A DNA stretch of 64,000 nucleotides from positions 33,561,501-33,625,500 of the forward strand of contig CM066735.1 of NCBI GenBank assembly GCA_033961575.1. Direction: 5' to 3'. This document shows positions 26,512 through 37,353 of the stretch, in pieces. Under the pieces are notes generated by a model. It did not search any database, had not been told where the DNA came from, and saw only the letters and a list, made by a program, of their open reading frames with translations. This DNA comes from Aselliscus stoliczkanus. Its lineage: Eukaryota; Chordata; Mammalia; Chiroptera; Hipposideridae. Within the stretch, counting starts at the first letter, position 1, and each line of letters starts with the position of its first letter. Made by a program: the position numbers and the translations under genes.

Positions 26512-26512
<1 letters not shown>

Positions 26513-26796
26513 TATTAGTTGGCTCAGGCTGCTATAACCAAATAAAATACCATAGGCTAAATGCATTAAACAACAGACATGGAAGACATTTATTTCTCAC
26601 AGTTCTGGAAGATGGAAAGAATAAGATGAAGGTGCCAACCATTTTGGTTCCTGGTGAAGGCTTTTTTCCTGGCTTATACATGGCTGCCTTCTCACTGTGC
26701 TCTAAACTGGTGATCTCTCTCTATTCACTTTCTGATCAAGCCACTAACCCCATCATGAGGGCCCACCCTCATGACCTCATCTTGCCTCTTTCTAAA
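26512..26796 (-). mobile_element. MLT1-like MaLR LTR, truncated
   Basis: Begins 'ttagttggctcaggctgctataacc' and continues 'gcattaaacaacagac', 'tttctcacagttctgg', 'gagggcccaccctcatgacctc'. This is the reverse complement of an MLT1/MST-class LTR 3' half. It is cut off where mariner sequence starts. Confidence 0.65.
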
Positions 26797-27165
26797 GCAG
26801 TTCTGCAAGTCCTCTTTTGTGAGTGTCTTTAGTTGCACTATCATGGCTGGCTCCATGTCCTGAATTGATTGAAAACATTTTCCTTTCATGGTCATTTTGA
26901 CTTTGGAGAAGAGCCAGAAGTCACATGGTGCCAGATCTGGTGAATAAGGTAGATGAGGACACACCGTAATGTTTTTATTTGACAGAAATTGCCATACCAG
27001 AAGTGATGTATGATATGGAGCATTGTCATGATGGAGGCTGAAGTAAAGACACTCACGAAAGAGGACTTCCAGAACTGCGACTGGAAGTGGCAAGAATGAT
27101 GGAATAAGTGTTTTCGAAGTGAGGGGGAGTATTTTGAGGAGGGTTAATGGCAATGTGTCTTTTAC
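26797..27165. mobile_element. Rearranged (fold-back) mariner fragment
   Basis: The minus strand of 26797-27046 encodes the catalytic C-terminal portion of a mariner transposase (HHDNAPYHTS, then YSPDLAPCDFWLFSKVKMT, 34 residues between the two Asp) ending in LTKEDLQNC. The plus strand from 27045 encodes a second LTKEDFQNC and the transposase tail (WKWQE, stop, WNKCFRSEGEYFEEG, stop). The two 34-bp segments (26797-26830 and 27045-27078) form an inverted repeat with two mismatches. The 170-codon minus-strand frame runs through the inversion into the adjacent MaLR repeat and SINE, so it does not encode a native protein. Confidence 0.85.
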
Positions 27166-27178
27166 TGTAATAATTTTT

Positions 27179-27625
27179 TTGGGGGGGAATTGAGGGAGGG
27201 GAACAATGTTGGGGAAATGGGGAAGGGGAACAGACAAGTTGCTGTCCTTTTTTTGTTCTTCAGTCTAGCTGTGGAGGACATTGCTTCACTGGCCCATGTT
27301 GGTATCATCATTGTGCTCTTCTTGGGCGAGGCAGATTGGTTGCCTGCCTCTGGATGGCTGCTCATAGCGGATCTTGGCAGCTCACACCAGCTGCCAGCCA
27401 CTCATGCTGGCTTCTGGTCACTCACTGTAGCCAATGGCAGCCCACTGCAGCAGGGGCTGCAGCTATGCCATCCAGGGGACTCACAGCAGCCCAGCTCCAG
27501 GTGGAGCTGTTGTTCACCATCTTAGCTGTAGAGGGCAGTGTCACTGGCCCTCATATGTGGGATCCGAACCGGGGCTGCTGGCATCCCCAGCCAGCTCTTA
27601 ACTGACGTGCCACTAGGCTGGCCCA
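27179..27625 (-). mobile_element. Long tRNA-derived SINE, copy 6
   Basis: Full-length head-body structure in the tail end of the mariner fragment. Plus strand starts 'ggggggaattgagggagggg' and ends 'cactaggctggccc'. Direct repeats tgtaataattttt flank it at 27166-27178 and 27626-27638. The AATAAAATCTTT tail has been lost or replaced by a T/G run. Confidence 0.9.
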
Positions 27626-27673
27626 TGTAATAATTTTTAAAATTTAAACATTCACCGTATCTCTTTATTACAT

Positions 27674-27675
<2 letters not shown>

Positions 27676-27718
<43 letters not shown>
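27676..27718. repeat. (CA)n microsatellite
   Basis: About 21 CA units, followed by TA-rich sequence to 27750. Confidence 0.97.
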
Positions 27719-27719
<1 letters not shown>

Positions 27720-27827
27720 TATATACCTATACATATATATGTATATAAAACAATTTTAATCACATGATAACAATTGTTAAGCATTGTGATTTTTCACTGG
27801 AATAATATTTTTGAACAGACTTTTTTT

Positions 27828-27904
27828 AAAAAAGATTTTATTGAGGAATTGGGGTAGGGGAACAGCGTCAGTGAAGGGGAATAGACAAGTTGCTGTCCTT
27901 TTTT
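27828..27904 (-). mobile_element. Severely truncated SINE tail
   Basis: Only the terminal 3' part of the long SINE (about 75 bp, plus strand 'aaagattttattgaggaatt' to 'caagttgctgtcc') is present, flanked by aacagacttttt (27814-27825) and aacagactattttt (27905-27918) inside L1 sequence. Confidence 0.8.
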
Positions 27905-28940
27905 AACAGACTATTTTTTAGAGCAGTTTTAGGTTTACAGAAAATTGAGTGGGAGGAATACAGATTTCCCATATATTCCCTGCCCCCATAATGCACAGCA
28001 TCCCCCATTATCAACATCCCTACCAGAGTGGTATATTTATTACACTTAATGAACTTACATTAACACATCATTATCACCCAGAGACCATATTGTAAATGTG
28101 ATTCACTCTTGGTCTTGTACATTCTATGGGTTTGGATAAATTTGCAATGACATGTATCCACTATTGTAGTATCATACAGAGTAGTTCAATAGCCCTGAAA
28201 GCCCTCTGTTCTCCATTCCTCCCTCCTCTTCCCTAATACCTGGAAACCAGTGACCTTTTTATTGTCTCCATAGCTTTGCCTTTCCAGAATGTCATATAGT
28301 TGGAATCATACAGTATGTAGTCTTTTCAGATTGGCTTCTTTTACTTAATATGCATTTAGATTCCTTCCATGCCTTTGTATGTTTTGATGGCTCATTTCTT
28401 TTTAGCGCTGAGTAATATTCCATTGTCTGGATGTATCACAGTTTATTTATTTACCTACTAAAGAAATCTTTGTTGCTTCCAAGTTTTGGCAATTATGAAT
28501 CAAGTTGCTATAAATATCGATGTGCAGGTTTTGGTGTCAACAAAAATTTTCAGTTCCTTTGGGTAAACACAAAGGAGATAAATCGCTGGATTGTATAGTA
28601 AGAGTGTTTTGTTTTGTAAGAAACCACCAAACTGTCTTCCCAAAGTGGCTGTGCTATTTTACATTTTCACCAGTAATGAGTGAGAGAGAGTTCCTGTTGC
28701 TCCACATCCTCTCCAGCTTTTGGTGTTGTTAGTGTCCTGGATTTTAGCCATTCTAATAGTTGTGTAGTGGTATCTCATTGTTGTTTTAACATGAATTTCC
28801 CTCATGACATTTGATGTGGGGCATCTTTTCATATGCCTCTTTACCATCTGTATATCTTCTTTGTTGCAATGTCTGTTTAGGTATTTTGCCCATTTTTAAA
28901 TTAGGTTATTTGTATATTTATTGTAGAGTTTTAAGAGTTT

Positions 28941-28944
<4 letters not shown>

Positions 28945-28981
<37 letters not shown>
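28945..28981. repeat. (TA)n microsatellite
   Basis: About 18 TA units inside the L1 relic, just before a SINE insertion. Confidence 0.95.
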
Positions 28982-28984
<3 letters not shown>

Positions 28985-28994
28985 GATAACAATT

Positions 28995-29416
28995 TTTTAA
29001 AAAAGATTTTATTGGGTAATTGGGGGAGGGGAACAGACAAGTCGCTGTCCCCTTGTTCCACAGTCTAGTTGTGGAGGATGCCGCCCCACTGGCCCATGTT
29101 GGCATCATCATTGCGCTCTTCCTGGATGAGGCAGATCGGTTGCGGGCCCCTGGACGGTCGCTCACTGCGGCTATTGGCAGCTCACGCTGGCTGCCAGCCG
29201 CTCACGCTGGCTGCCAGCCACTCACTGTAGCCTATGGCAGCCCACTGCAGCAGGGGCTGCAGCCTACACCATCGCCGGGGCTCACACAGCCCAGCTCCAG
29301 GTGGAGCCGCTGTTAACTGTAGAAGGCAGTGTCACTGGCCCTCACATGCGGGATCCGAACCAGGGCTGCTGGCATCCCAAAACCAGCTCTCAACCACTGT
29401 GCCACTCGGCCGGCCC
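28995..29416 (-). mobile_element. Long tRNA-derived T+ SINE, copy 8
   Basis: A well-preserved full-length copy. In minus orientation it runs GGCCGGCCGAGTGGCACAGT, tRNA-like head, GC-rich body with a 20-bp unit 'gctcacgctggctgccagcc' present twice (29183-29218), and the tail AATAAAATCTTTTTT. Duplications tggataacaatt at 28983-28994 and 29417-29428 split the L1. Confidence 0.93.
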
Positions 29417-30371
29417 TGGATAACAATTATTTATCAAAGTAGTTTTTGTAATTTTTTTCTCCCAGTATGTTGCTTATCTTGTCATTCTCTCGACAGTGTC
29501 TTTCACAGAATGGAAAATTTTAATTGTAATGAAATCCAGCTTATCAATTTGTTTTCGATGGTCATGACTTTGGTGTTGTATCTAAAGTCATTGACATGCA
29601 AAGGTCATTTTGATTTTTCTCTTTTGTCATCTTCTAGTAATTTTTTTAAAATATTTTGCATTAGCTGTGTGACCCATTTTGAGTTAATTTTTGTTAAAGG
29701 TATAAGATCTGTGTCCAGATTAATTTTTTTTTTGCATATACATGTCTAGTTACAGAACTATTTGTTAAAAATGCTATCTTTTATCTATTGTATTGCCTTT
29801 GCCCTTGTCAAAGAACAGTGAACTATATTTACATGGTTTTATTTCTGGAATCTGTATTATTTCATCAATAGCACACTCTCTGGATTACTGTAGTTTTACA
29901 GTAAGTCTTGAAGTCATGTAATGTCAGTCCTCCAACTTTGTATTTCTCTTTCAATATTATGTTGGCTATTCTGAGTCTTTTGCCTCTTTATGTAAACTGG
30001 GAATCAATTTGCTGATATCCACAAAAATAACGTGTTGAGTTTGATTTGGATTGCACTGAATCTATAGATCAAGTTGGGAAGAACTAACATCTTGACAATT
30101 TGAGTCTTCCTATCAATAAGTATAGGATATCCATTTATTTATTTATTTTTGTTTCATCAGATTTTTGTAACTTTCTTCATATAGACCTTGTTTATACCTT
30201 CTTTTTTGAGTTATTTTCCATATGAATACCTACTTTGCATAGTTACAATGGTATTATACACACTCTTATGTTCTATGTTTAAAAATTGACATTGATTTAA
30301 ACACTTTCCTCGTGATTTTGTGTTTCTGGCCTTGTCAAATTTGCAAGTATAGACCATTATTCATTACTTTT

Positions 30372-30473
30372 TTTTTTTTTGAGGGCAGTGTCACTGGCCC
30401 TTATATGTGGGACCTGAACCGGGGCCGCTGGCTTCCCAAGCCAGCGCTTAACCACTGCGCCACTTGGCCGGCC
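30372..30473 (-). mobile_element. Short tRNA-only SINE, copy 9
   Basis: About 100 bp: T-run then 'gagggcagtgtcactggccc' through 'cacttggccggcc'. The duplication ccattattcattactttt at 30354-30371 and 30474-30491 is 18 bp and perfect, which suggests a young insertion. Confidence 0.94.
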
Positions 30474-30569
30474 CCATTATTCATTACTTTTGATGATTGA
30501 TTTTTTTTTTTCTTATGACTAGGAAGTTGGTTTCAAAATTCACAACTTACTAGGAAAAGTAGTATGAAG

Positions 30570-30800
30570 ATACTCATTTATGGCTGCAAGTGTTGTTACT
30601 TTCTAGTTATGTGACTTTGAGTAAGTTCAGCGCTTAAATATGCCTCATATGTTTTCTCATTTGTAAAGTGGATCCAAATAATACATCTATCTTTTTCTAA
30701 AATAGAATGTGGGTTAACCCCATAAGGCATTTTGAGCCCTTAGACAACTTTCCAGCATATAGTATATGCTCAATAAATAACATATGTTGATTAATTTTAA
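30570..30800 (+). repeat. MIR relic
   Basis: Sense-orientation MIR: 'gttatgtgactttgagtaagttcagcgctt', 'tctcatttgtaaagtggatcc' and 'catatagtatatgctcaataaataac'. Confidence 0.75.
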
Positions 30801-31558
30801 AATATTATTAACAAATGCTCATTTAAAATGTTTAACATATTTTAAATGTTAGATATATGGTTAAATCAATATCAGATGATTGGTGGTCCACAAACTAATC
30901 TATCAACCAAAAGATGCTACAATAATTCTAACAACAACAACAAAATCAAGTGATATTAAAGCTGTTTTTCTTTTCTGTTAGCACTATAGTAAAAGATGAA
31001 TAGACCAGTCATGTATGAGTCAACTTTCCCATTAATCAGAAACTTCTATTGACTCAGTTGTTTGCTAACAGCTATTTTCTGAATATTTACAGAAGGCAGT
31101 GAATGGATGACCTACAGAAAATATCACTGTGAGAAGATACCATATAAAAATGCAATAGACCATTAAGAGTTTACTGCACTTAGCACAAAATATAACACTC
31201 CCAGAGCTGTATTCTTGCTGGTGAGGAAATATTGTAGTAAGTCTATATGCCTAAAATGCTGACATTCCAGGGGTATGGATGTCTTCTTTCAAAGTTCCCC
31301 TGAACAAGCCATGAAGAACAGCATTAGCTGATGTTCAGGGTATGGGTGACTTTGCTACACAGAGCAACAAGTGTGACCTCAATTCTAAATCCATCAATGA
31401 GATTTATGATCTGATTATAAAAAGCAAAATGCAGAAAATGCATTAAATGCTAATAGAATCCACAATAAAAACCTTACAAGAAATATACATATGTATGTAC
31501 TCTCAACCTGAAAATCTAGGCAGCAATAATGAACAAAACATGTTTGTTGGGAATTAAA
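30801..31558. other. No gene recognised
   Basis: AT-rich, unassigned, with a short (AAC)n at 30931-30942. Confidence 0.4.
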
Positions 31559-31775
31559 AGAATTGCAATTTGGGGAGTACAGATTCAGGCAGAAACCCAA
31601 ATAGTGCCTTCCTCCCCTACCCCTGCTGGAGAAGGGCTCAGAGTTTGTATGGGAAAAAGGAAGAGAGATGAGTCAAGAATTACAATTTGGGCAGTACAAA
31701 TTCAGGCAGAAGCCCAAGTCATCCCGCCTCCCCCTGCCACCACACTTATAAGGAAAAAGGGAGGGAGATGAGGTA
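31559..31775. repeat. Two-unit tandem duplication
   Basis: Unit 1 (31559-31675) and unit 2 (31676-31775) share 'agaatt(g/a)caatttggg', 'cagattcaggcagaa(a/g)ccca' and 'gggaaaaaggaagagagatga'-type blocks, with about 15% divergence plus small indels. The 80-codon frame across it repeats itself for the same reason. Confidence 0.85.
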
Positions 31776-31997
31776 AGTTGTATTTAAAGGAGATTTCATT
31801 GGTCCTAGATGAGGTAAGGTTAGATTTGTACTTCCATAGATTGGCTTGAGATTTAGTGTTGTATATGGGTTTAATATGATTTCATATCCACTTGTTTATG
31901 ACTGAAATGAAGTTGTCTGAATCTACTTGTTTATGACAAAGACAAAAAACAGTTGTTTTTAGAAGTAAAGGTGTTTAACCAGAAGAATGAAGAAAGT

Positions 31998-32684
31998 TGT
32001 GTCAGGATTTGATCCCACCATCTGTTGTCATTAATAAGCAGTCAGCCCGGCTGCTGAGAGGTCCCACTGGGGGCTTATAGCTAAAAATATGTGGAGAAGC
32101 AGCTATGGCAAGGGGACAATTAGACTATAAATACTGAGAATCTCTGTGGACTATCTGAAAGTTTTGATTTAGGCAAGGCACACTTTGCTGACCTAAACAG
32201 CTCTCTGAAGATCTTGAGACATTTGCTCCTGCCACAGCCAAGACATTTCTTTGGTCGGCAATGGTGCTAAACCAGGTAAAGTTCCCTGAAGTGATAACCC
32301 TCAGAGCAGCCTAGCCTGTCCACCAACATTAGCACCTCTGTGCTCTAATAACATGCTCCAGCAACTGTGACTTTCATTTTTGTACTAGCAGCTGAAAGTC
32401 AGCTCCCAGTTGGTTAAGCCAGCTCTCCTGAGAAACCAAGCTGACTATAAAAGGTGCACCTCTAAATTTGGACTTTATTCCTTTCACCTCCTTGCCTGGA
32501 ACGGTAGTGTGATTAATCTGTCATTTGTTTGGAGTGTGTTATTTATTTATTTGGTTTATTAAAAGATATTATCCTATAAGCTATTGGCTTGTGAAATTAT
32601 TATAATCCCCATTGCAAATCTGTGCTAAGTAAATTATAGCAAAGACAGAATCAGTCTCTGAGCATAACTTTGCCGCCTTTTGCA
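31998..32684 (+). mobile_element. Solo ERV-type LTR, family A, plus copy
   Basis: Starts TGTCAGGATTTGATCCCACC and runs to about GCCTTTTGCA. It contains a TATA-like ACTATAAAAGG at 32443-32454 and a GTGCTAAGTAAATTATAG segment aligned with an AATAAA in the second copy. It aligns along its length with the minus-strand copy at 61711-62473, apart from gaps and a SINE in that copy. No gag-pol sequence lies beside it, so it is a solo LTR. The family is not named. Confidence 0.75.
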
Positions 32685-34034
32685 AAACAAAACATATTCA
32701 GTCATCAGGTGAAAGGCTCGATTTGTACTTCATTGACTGGTTAGCAACTCGGTTATTGTCAAAGTCCAATTTCCTTAGTCTTTACAAGCAGGATTTTCTC
32801 ATTACTGACTTCTTTGAATGTTGGTGATTTGGTTCAGTTCAGAAGAAACTGGATTCATGGGACAGTTGCTCTGAAATGGCAACTCTGGCTCTATTTTAAT
32901 ATGGCTCCTCTCATGTCATCTTTCAAAACACGTGCATGTGCGCACGCGTACGCACACAGGGATGAATTTTGATTGTTACTTTGCCAGAAAGAGGTACGAG
33001 AATAGCGTTCAGTGTATGACTTCAGTCTTGACCTGGAAATGACTGAAAATGATAAAAATATATATTTTAAAGTAAATCATGGCCTTATCTTTCTTCTTGA
33101 TACTTTTAATGATCCTGAAAATTTCCTTTAATGTTTTTTTTTTTTTTTTTTGGTTGAGAAGAAAGCCTGCGTAGGCTGGATCTATGCATAATCATTTTAT
33201 GGTTGAGCAAAATTTTATGTCCCTCTACAACAATCTAAAAGAAACTGGGATTTCCTCCAGGAGCTATTTGCTTCATTAATTTTAAGGCCACCTTCTACTG
33301 CACAGATCATGGTTACTTAAGAAGAATTCTGATACCATAAGGACAGATAAAATTTCTATTAGCTATTTAGGCATTGGATTCTTTCCCTAAAATCATAGGA
33401 AATGTTTCCTGAAATTCTAGGGACAGATGTAAAATTGAACACATTCAGAGATGGATGGGTGTTCTTGCTTAACAATAGTTTTTTAAAAAAATATTTGAGT
33501 ATGTTCTTGAGCAGAGATTGTTTCCTGCTGGAATTAAAATAATAAAATAGGATTTGAATAATATAATTTGAGATTTAGAGAAAATCAGAAGTTGAAATTT
33601 AGGTTACCACCAAAATATTTAATAGTCTAAGGACTTTAGTTTTGTATCCACAGAACTTGGGGGCGGGGGAAGACAAAAATATTTTCTTTCTATGAGATTT
33701 TCAGTTCATAGAATCATAGGCTTTCATGGAGCCTGGGCATCAACAGGCTCCCACCCCACCCCATTGAAAGACCATCTTCCATATCTCCTGTTTTTGTGAT
33801 ATGGTCATTCAACCTTTGCCGTAGTGTCCCAGCAGTTCCACTCTTGGACAAGTCTAGTTGCTGGAATCACTTATATAGAGATGGCACTCCTCCCAGATAT
33901 GCTCACTAATTGTTTCTGGATCTGCCTCTGAACAGGAGAGATTTGTTTCTTTTGTTTACTGATGGCCTTTAATATAGTAAGATAATACAGTTGCTTCAGG
34001 AAAACTATTATGTTTTCCCCAGTCTTTTTTTGCC
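32685..34034. other. No gene recognised
   Basis: Mostly AT-rich. It includes an alternating purine-pyrimidine tract at 32930-32959 and a T-run at 33134-33152. Confidence 0.4.
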
Positions 34035-34220
34035 CATGCTCAGAAGAGTTAGATGCATAGGCTTTGGAGCCCAGCTGAGATAAAATTCCTCCTTGCTTCT
34101 TCCAAGTTGTGTGACTTTATTGAACCTTTCTAATCTGCAAAAGAGCTGCAAAGCAACTGACCTTATACATGTTCTCTGAGGATTCAATAACAATACAGGC
34201 TCTCAACAGATGTTAGCTAC
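34035..34220 (+). repeat. MIR relic
   Basis: Sense-strand order: 'gcataggctttggagcccagctgagat', 'gttgtgtgactttattgaacc', 'gaggattcaataacaa' and 'aacagatgttagctactattt'. Confidence 0.75.
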
Positions 34221-34372
34221 TATTTTTATTCTCTTCAACTATTTCTTCTGTAACTTAAATCCTTAAGAGCTAGAACACTGGAACAGATCCACCTAAGTTT
34301 GATTTGAATCAGTTTCTTTAATAAAGGTTAGTGTTAAACTGTAAATTTTGGGGAGTGAGGAGGGAGGGAGGA

Positions 34373-34374
<2 letters not shown>

Positions 34375-34442
<68 letters not shown>
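34375..34442. repeat. (GA)n microsatellite
   Basis: About 33 pure GA units with an interrupted GAGG lead-in from 34358. Confidence 0.97.
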
Positions 34443-34446
<4 letters not shown>

Positions 34447-35279
34447 GTTATATGGTACAGTAGCATTTCAATAGCATCCCAGACTCTGGCAGTTCACCTC
34501 CGTTGACGTCTCGCTTTCCATTACTAGGTTATGGCACTTCCTTTATGTCTGCTGGAGACAATCTAAACATGAAATTCAGCCCTTTTTGGATCACATATGC
34601 CCAAACATATACATATACACACTCTATGTCTCTGAATATGTAGCAACTTTAATAAAGGTTTGGGAAATTTAAAAGGGCTTTACTTCATGGCATGTGAAAA
34701 CTTAAAACTGAATATCTGGCATTTTTGTTCTAAAACATTTTCTCTGAGTTCAGCTATATGTCTCTGCCGCATCTCCTTCTGGCCTCCTTACTCTCTCTCA
34801 GGAGCCACCAAAATACCTTTGAGGAGAGTTTCCTTCATTAAAATGTTCAAATCTTAAGATTCAATCAGTGAGAATTTAAGTGTATTAAAGACAGGTATTA
34901 CAAAAATGATTTGGCTTTAATGAAAGAATTTCTTTTTGGTATCTTATACCTTCATAATATTCAATAACAAAATAAGGTAATCCTACAGAGAGCTTTTTGC
35001 ATTGCCAATTTGAGGAGGCACTGTAGCTATTTTGGGAAGATCTTTAAGCAAGAGCAATTTTTATTGCTTTGAAATCACTTGCAGATGTTATGCAATATCT
35101 TTTTAGTTGCCATAAGACCAAAACTAAGATATGGCACTTGTTACAGCCATCTGTTTAATGCTTTGTTGAAAAACTTTATTCTTCTAGATTTTTTCAGGAT
35201 TATTTTTGTGTTCAAACATCTGCAAAGGTTAAGTGTTTAAAATTATTGTCTTCAGAAGTACCTAAGTATAGAAATGAGC
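34443..35279. other. No gene recognised
   Basis: AT-rich, unassigned. Confidence 0.4.
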
Positions 35280-35750
35280 AGGTTTTGCCACCCCAAAATA
35301 TGTTTGTCATAAGGATTATTCTGAGCTAAAAGCAATCAAAACTGAGCAGCTTCAAGAAAAGCTCTTTACTTTTCCTTCAACTACCTTAATTTACATTGGA
35401 AAAGGGGTCCCAGAAAGAGAATAAGAGAATTATTACCAGAGATTTTTTTTTTTATATACCAAAGAAACATAACTGTATAACAGGGCAAACTTTATTTTCT
35501 GAGCATCTCCTCTTCCTTCTGTGAATGGCCCTCTTCCCCTATGTATCCCCAGACCTTTTACCCCTTTCCTTAGCTCAGAATGTTACATAAGCCTCAATCA
35601 TCTTGCTGCCTTTTGAGTCTCATGTCTTTGGGGTCCCGTAAATATGAAATTAAATATTTTTTTCCTGTCAATCTGTCTTATTTCAATTTGATTATTAGAC
35701 CAGCCAAAGAACCTGGAAGGATAGAAGGAAAATTATTTTTCCTCCCTTAT
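35280..35750 (+). mobile_element. ERV-type LTR, family B, plus copy
   Basis: Blocks 'gccaccccaaaatatg', 'gaaattaaatatttttttcctgtc', 'ttatttcaatttgattattag' and 'ccaaagaacctggaaggatag' recur on the minus strand at 62915-63430. The end block is the type seen at the 3' end of many ERV LTRs. Edges and subfamily are uncertain. Confidence 0.6.
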
Positions 35751-36756
35751 AGTGTTTTTTTTTGGGGGGGGCAACTACAAAATGGGGATATATAGTTTTC
35801 AAAAAAGAAGATACACAAACTTGAATAAGCAGGTAAATAATGAAATCATTCCTCATTGATGTTTAAATTAATATTTGAGTTATCCTATGATTTCCATATA
35901 GAGATTTTTTCTTTCCATGTTAAGTAGGACCATGGCAGCTGTCACATGATTATCTCTACTACTTTGTTTTATTTATTTTAAGACATTTTTTTCACACTTC
36001 AGCTTCTCTGAAATTGGGATGCAGTCTATAGAGTCTGATACCTGCTATCAGTCATGCATCAGAGACTGGCTGTCATTATCTGTGTGTACATGAATTTAGT
36101 CATACCTGTACCTATTGTCATTCCTACACTGGAATTATGTGCATTGCTGTTTAATTGAGATTAAAATATCTAAAATATATTAATGTACAATTTGGCATTT
36201 TTTAAAAAGCTGTGGTGAAAAGCAAAGAAAATAGAACAGTGAGGCCAAATTTTGATATTAATTAATGACGATTTGTCATTGCAGTAATAACCACAACTGT
36301 ATTATTTTATTTGAAAAAAAAAAGCAAGTGCTTTGTGAAAACTAACAAGTGTAGAGACTCACAAGATGCACTAGTGTTACGTTTGTTACCAAACTATTTT
36401 CAGAATGATTGCCTCTTTCACTGTGATGCAATTGAAGGCAAGAGAAATTGTTAAAACCTTCAGATTAGATTTTTTAAAGTTTCAAAGCAAAGAAAGACTG
36501 CTGTGATGAAAAAGGTATTTCAAAAAGTATAGAGGGAAAAAATTCTATGTGATAAGAACATTACATCATAGTGTAAGTAGTAGTATATATTTAAATAAAT
36601 GGTACATAAAATGATTTATTACACAATCAGAGTCATCTTAGATTCATTGAAGTAAGGTAAAATATATTGTTTTGCCAATAACTGCCATAGATTTTAATTA
36701 CTTTAAGATATAGTACTTCTGTGCTTTCTATGTGTGAAATAATAAATGTTTTAAAT
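35751..36756. other. No gene recognised
   Basis: AT-rich, unassigned, with a T9G8 junction at 35755-35771. Confidence 0.4.
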
Positions 36757-37222
36757 GCTAAATTAGTTTCCTAGGGCTGCCACAAAAATACCACAAAGTA
36801 GGTGGCTTTAAACAATGGAAATACTGTCTCACAGTTCTGGAGGCTGGAAGTCCAAATTCAAGGTGTTGGAAGGGCCATGCTCTCACTGAAACCTGGAGGG
36901 GAGAATCCATACTTTTCTCTGCCTAGTTCCATGTGGAGACTGTCAATTCTTGGTATTCCTTTCTTGCAGCTGCTTTGCTCCACTCTCTGCTCCTGTTGTC
37001 ACATGGGATTCTCCCTGTAAGTCTGCATCTTCACATTGCCTTCATCTCTTCTTCTATGGACACCAGCCATATTGAATTAGGGCCTCGTCTAATAATGACC
37101 ATAATGACCTCGTCTTAACTTGATTGTATCTGCAAAGACCCTATTTCCAAATAAGGTCACATTTATAAGTCACAAAGGTTAGGACTTCAACATATTTTGG
37201 CAGACACAGTTCAACCGTAACA
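36757..37222 (-). mobile_element. MLT1-like MaLR LTR
   Basis: Starts 'aattagtttcctagggctgcc' and ends 'cagacacagttcaaccgtaaca', the reverse complement of a MaLR LTR beginning TGTTACGGTTGAACTGTGTC. Internal 'ttgtatctgcaaagaccctatttcc' supports this. Near full length and apparently solo. Confidence 0.75.
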
Positions 37223-37301
37223 GATGCTATTTGTAAAACAGAACAGATGCTAATATAGATAATGTTCAGCCCACACATTGCTTATATTCTGGTTGAGAAG
37301 G

Positions 37302-37302
<1 letters not shown>

Positions 37303-37351
<49 letters not shown>
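37303..37351. repeat. (CA)n microsatellite
   Basis: About 24 perfect CA units. Confidence 0.97.

Positions 37352-37353
<2 letters not shown>

Larger units (their letters stand above)
27905..30245 (-). mobile_element. L1 3' UTR and ORF2 C-terminal relic
   Basis: About 1.9 kb of L1 plus a nested SINE (28995-29416). The order is 3' UTR ('agagcagttttaggtttacag', 'tcccccattatcaacatccc', 'gagtaatattccattgtctgg'), then the ORF2 end ('gattgcactgaatctatagatcaa' and 'gtcctccaactttgtatttc'). The coding sequence is broken by many stops. It contains a (TA)n run at 28945-28981. Confidence 0.9.

Noticed and set aside
26725..27237. 170-codon minus-strand ORF with mariner motifs, taken as an intact transposase
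   Set aside because: The frame crosses an inversion breakpoint and extends into MaLR and SINE-adjacent sequence. The N-terminal half and first catalytic Asp are missing.
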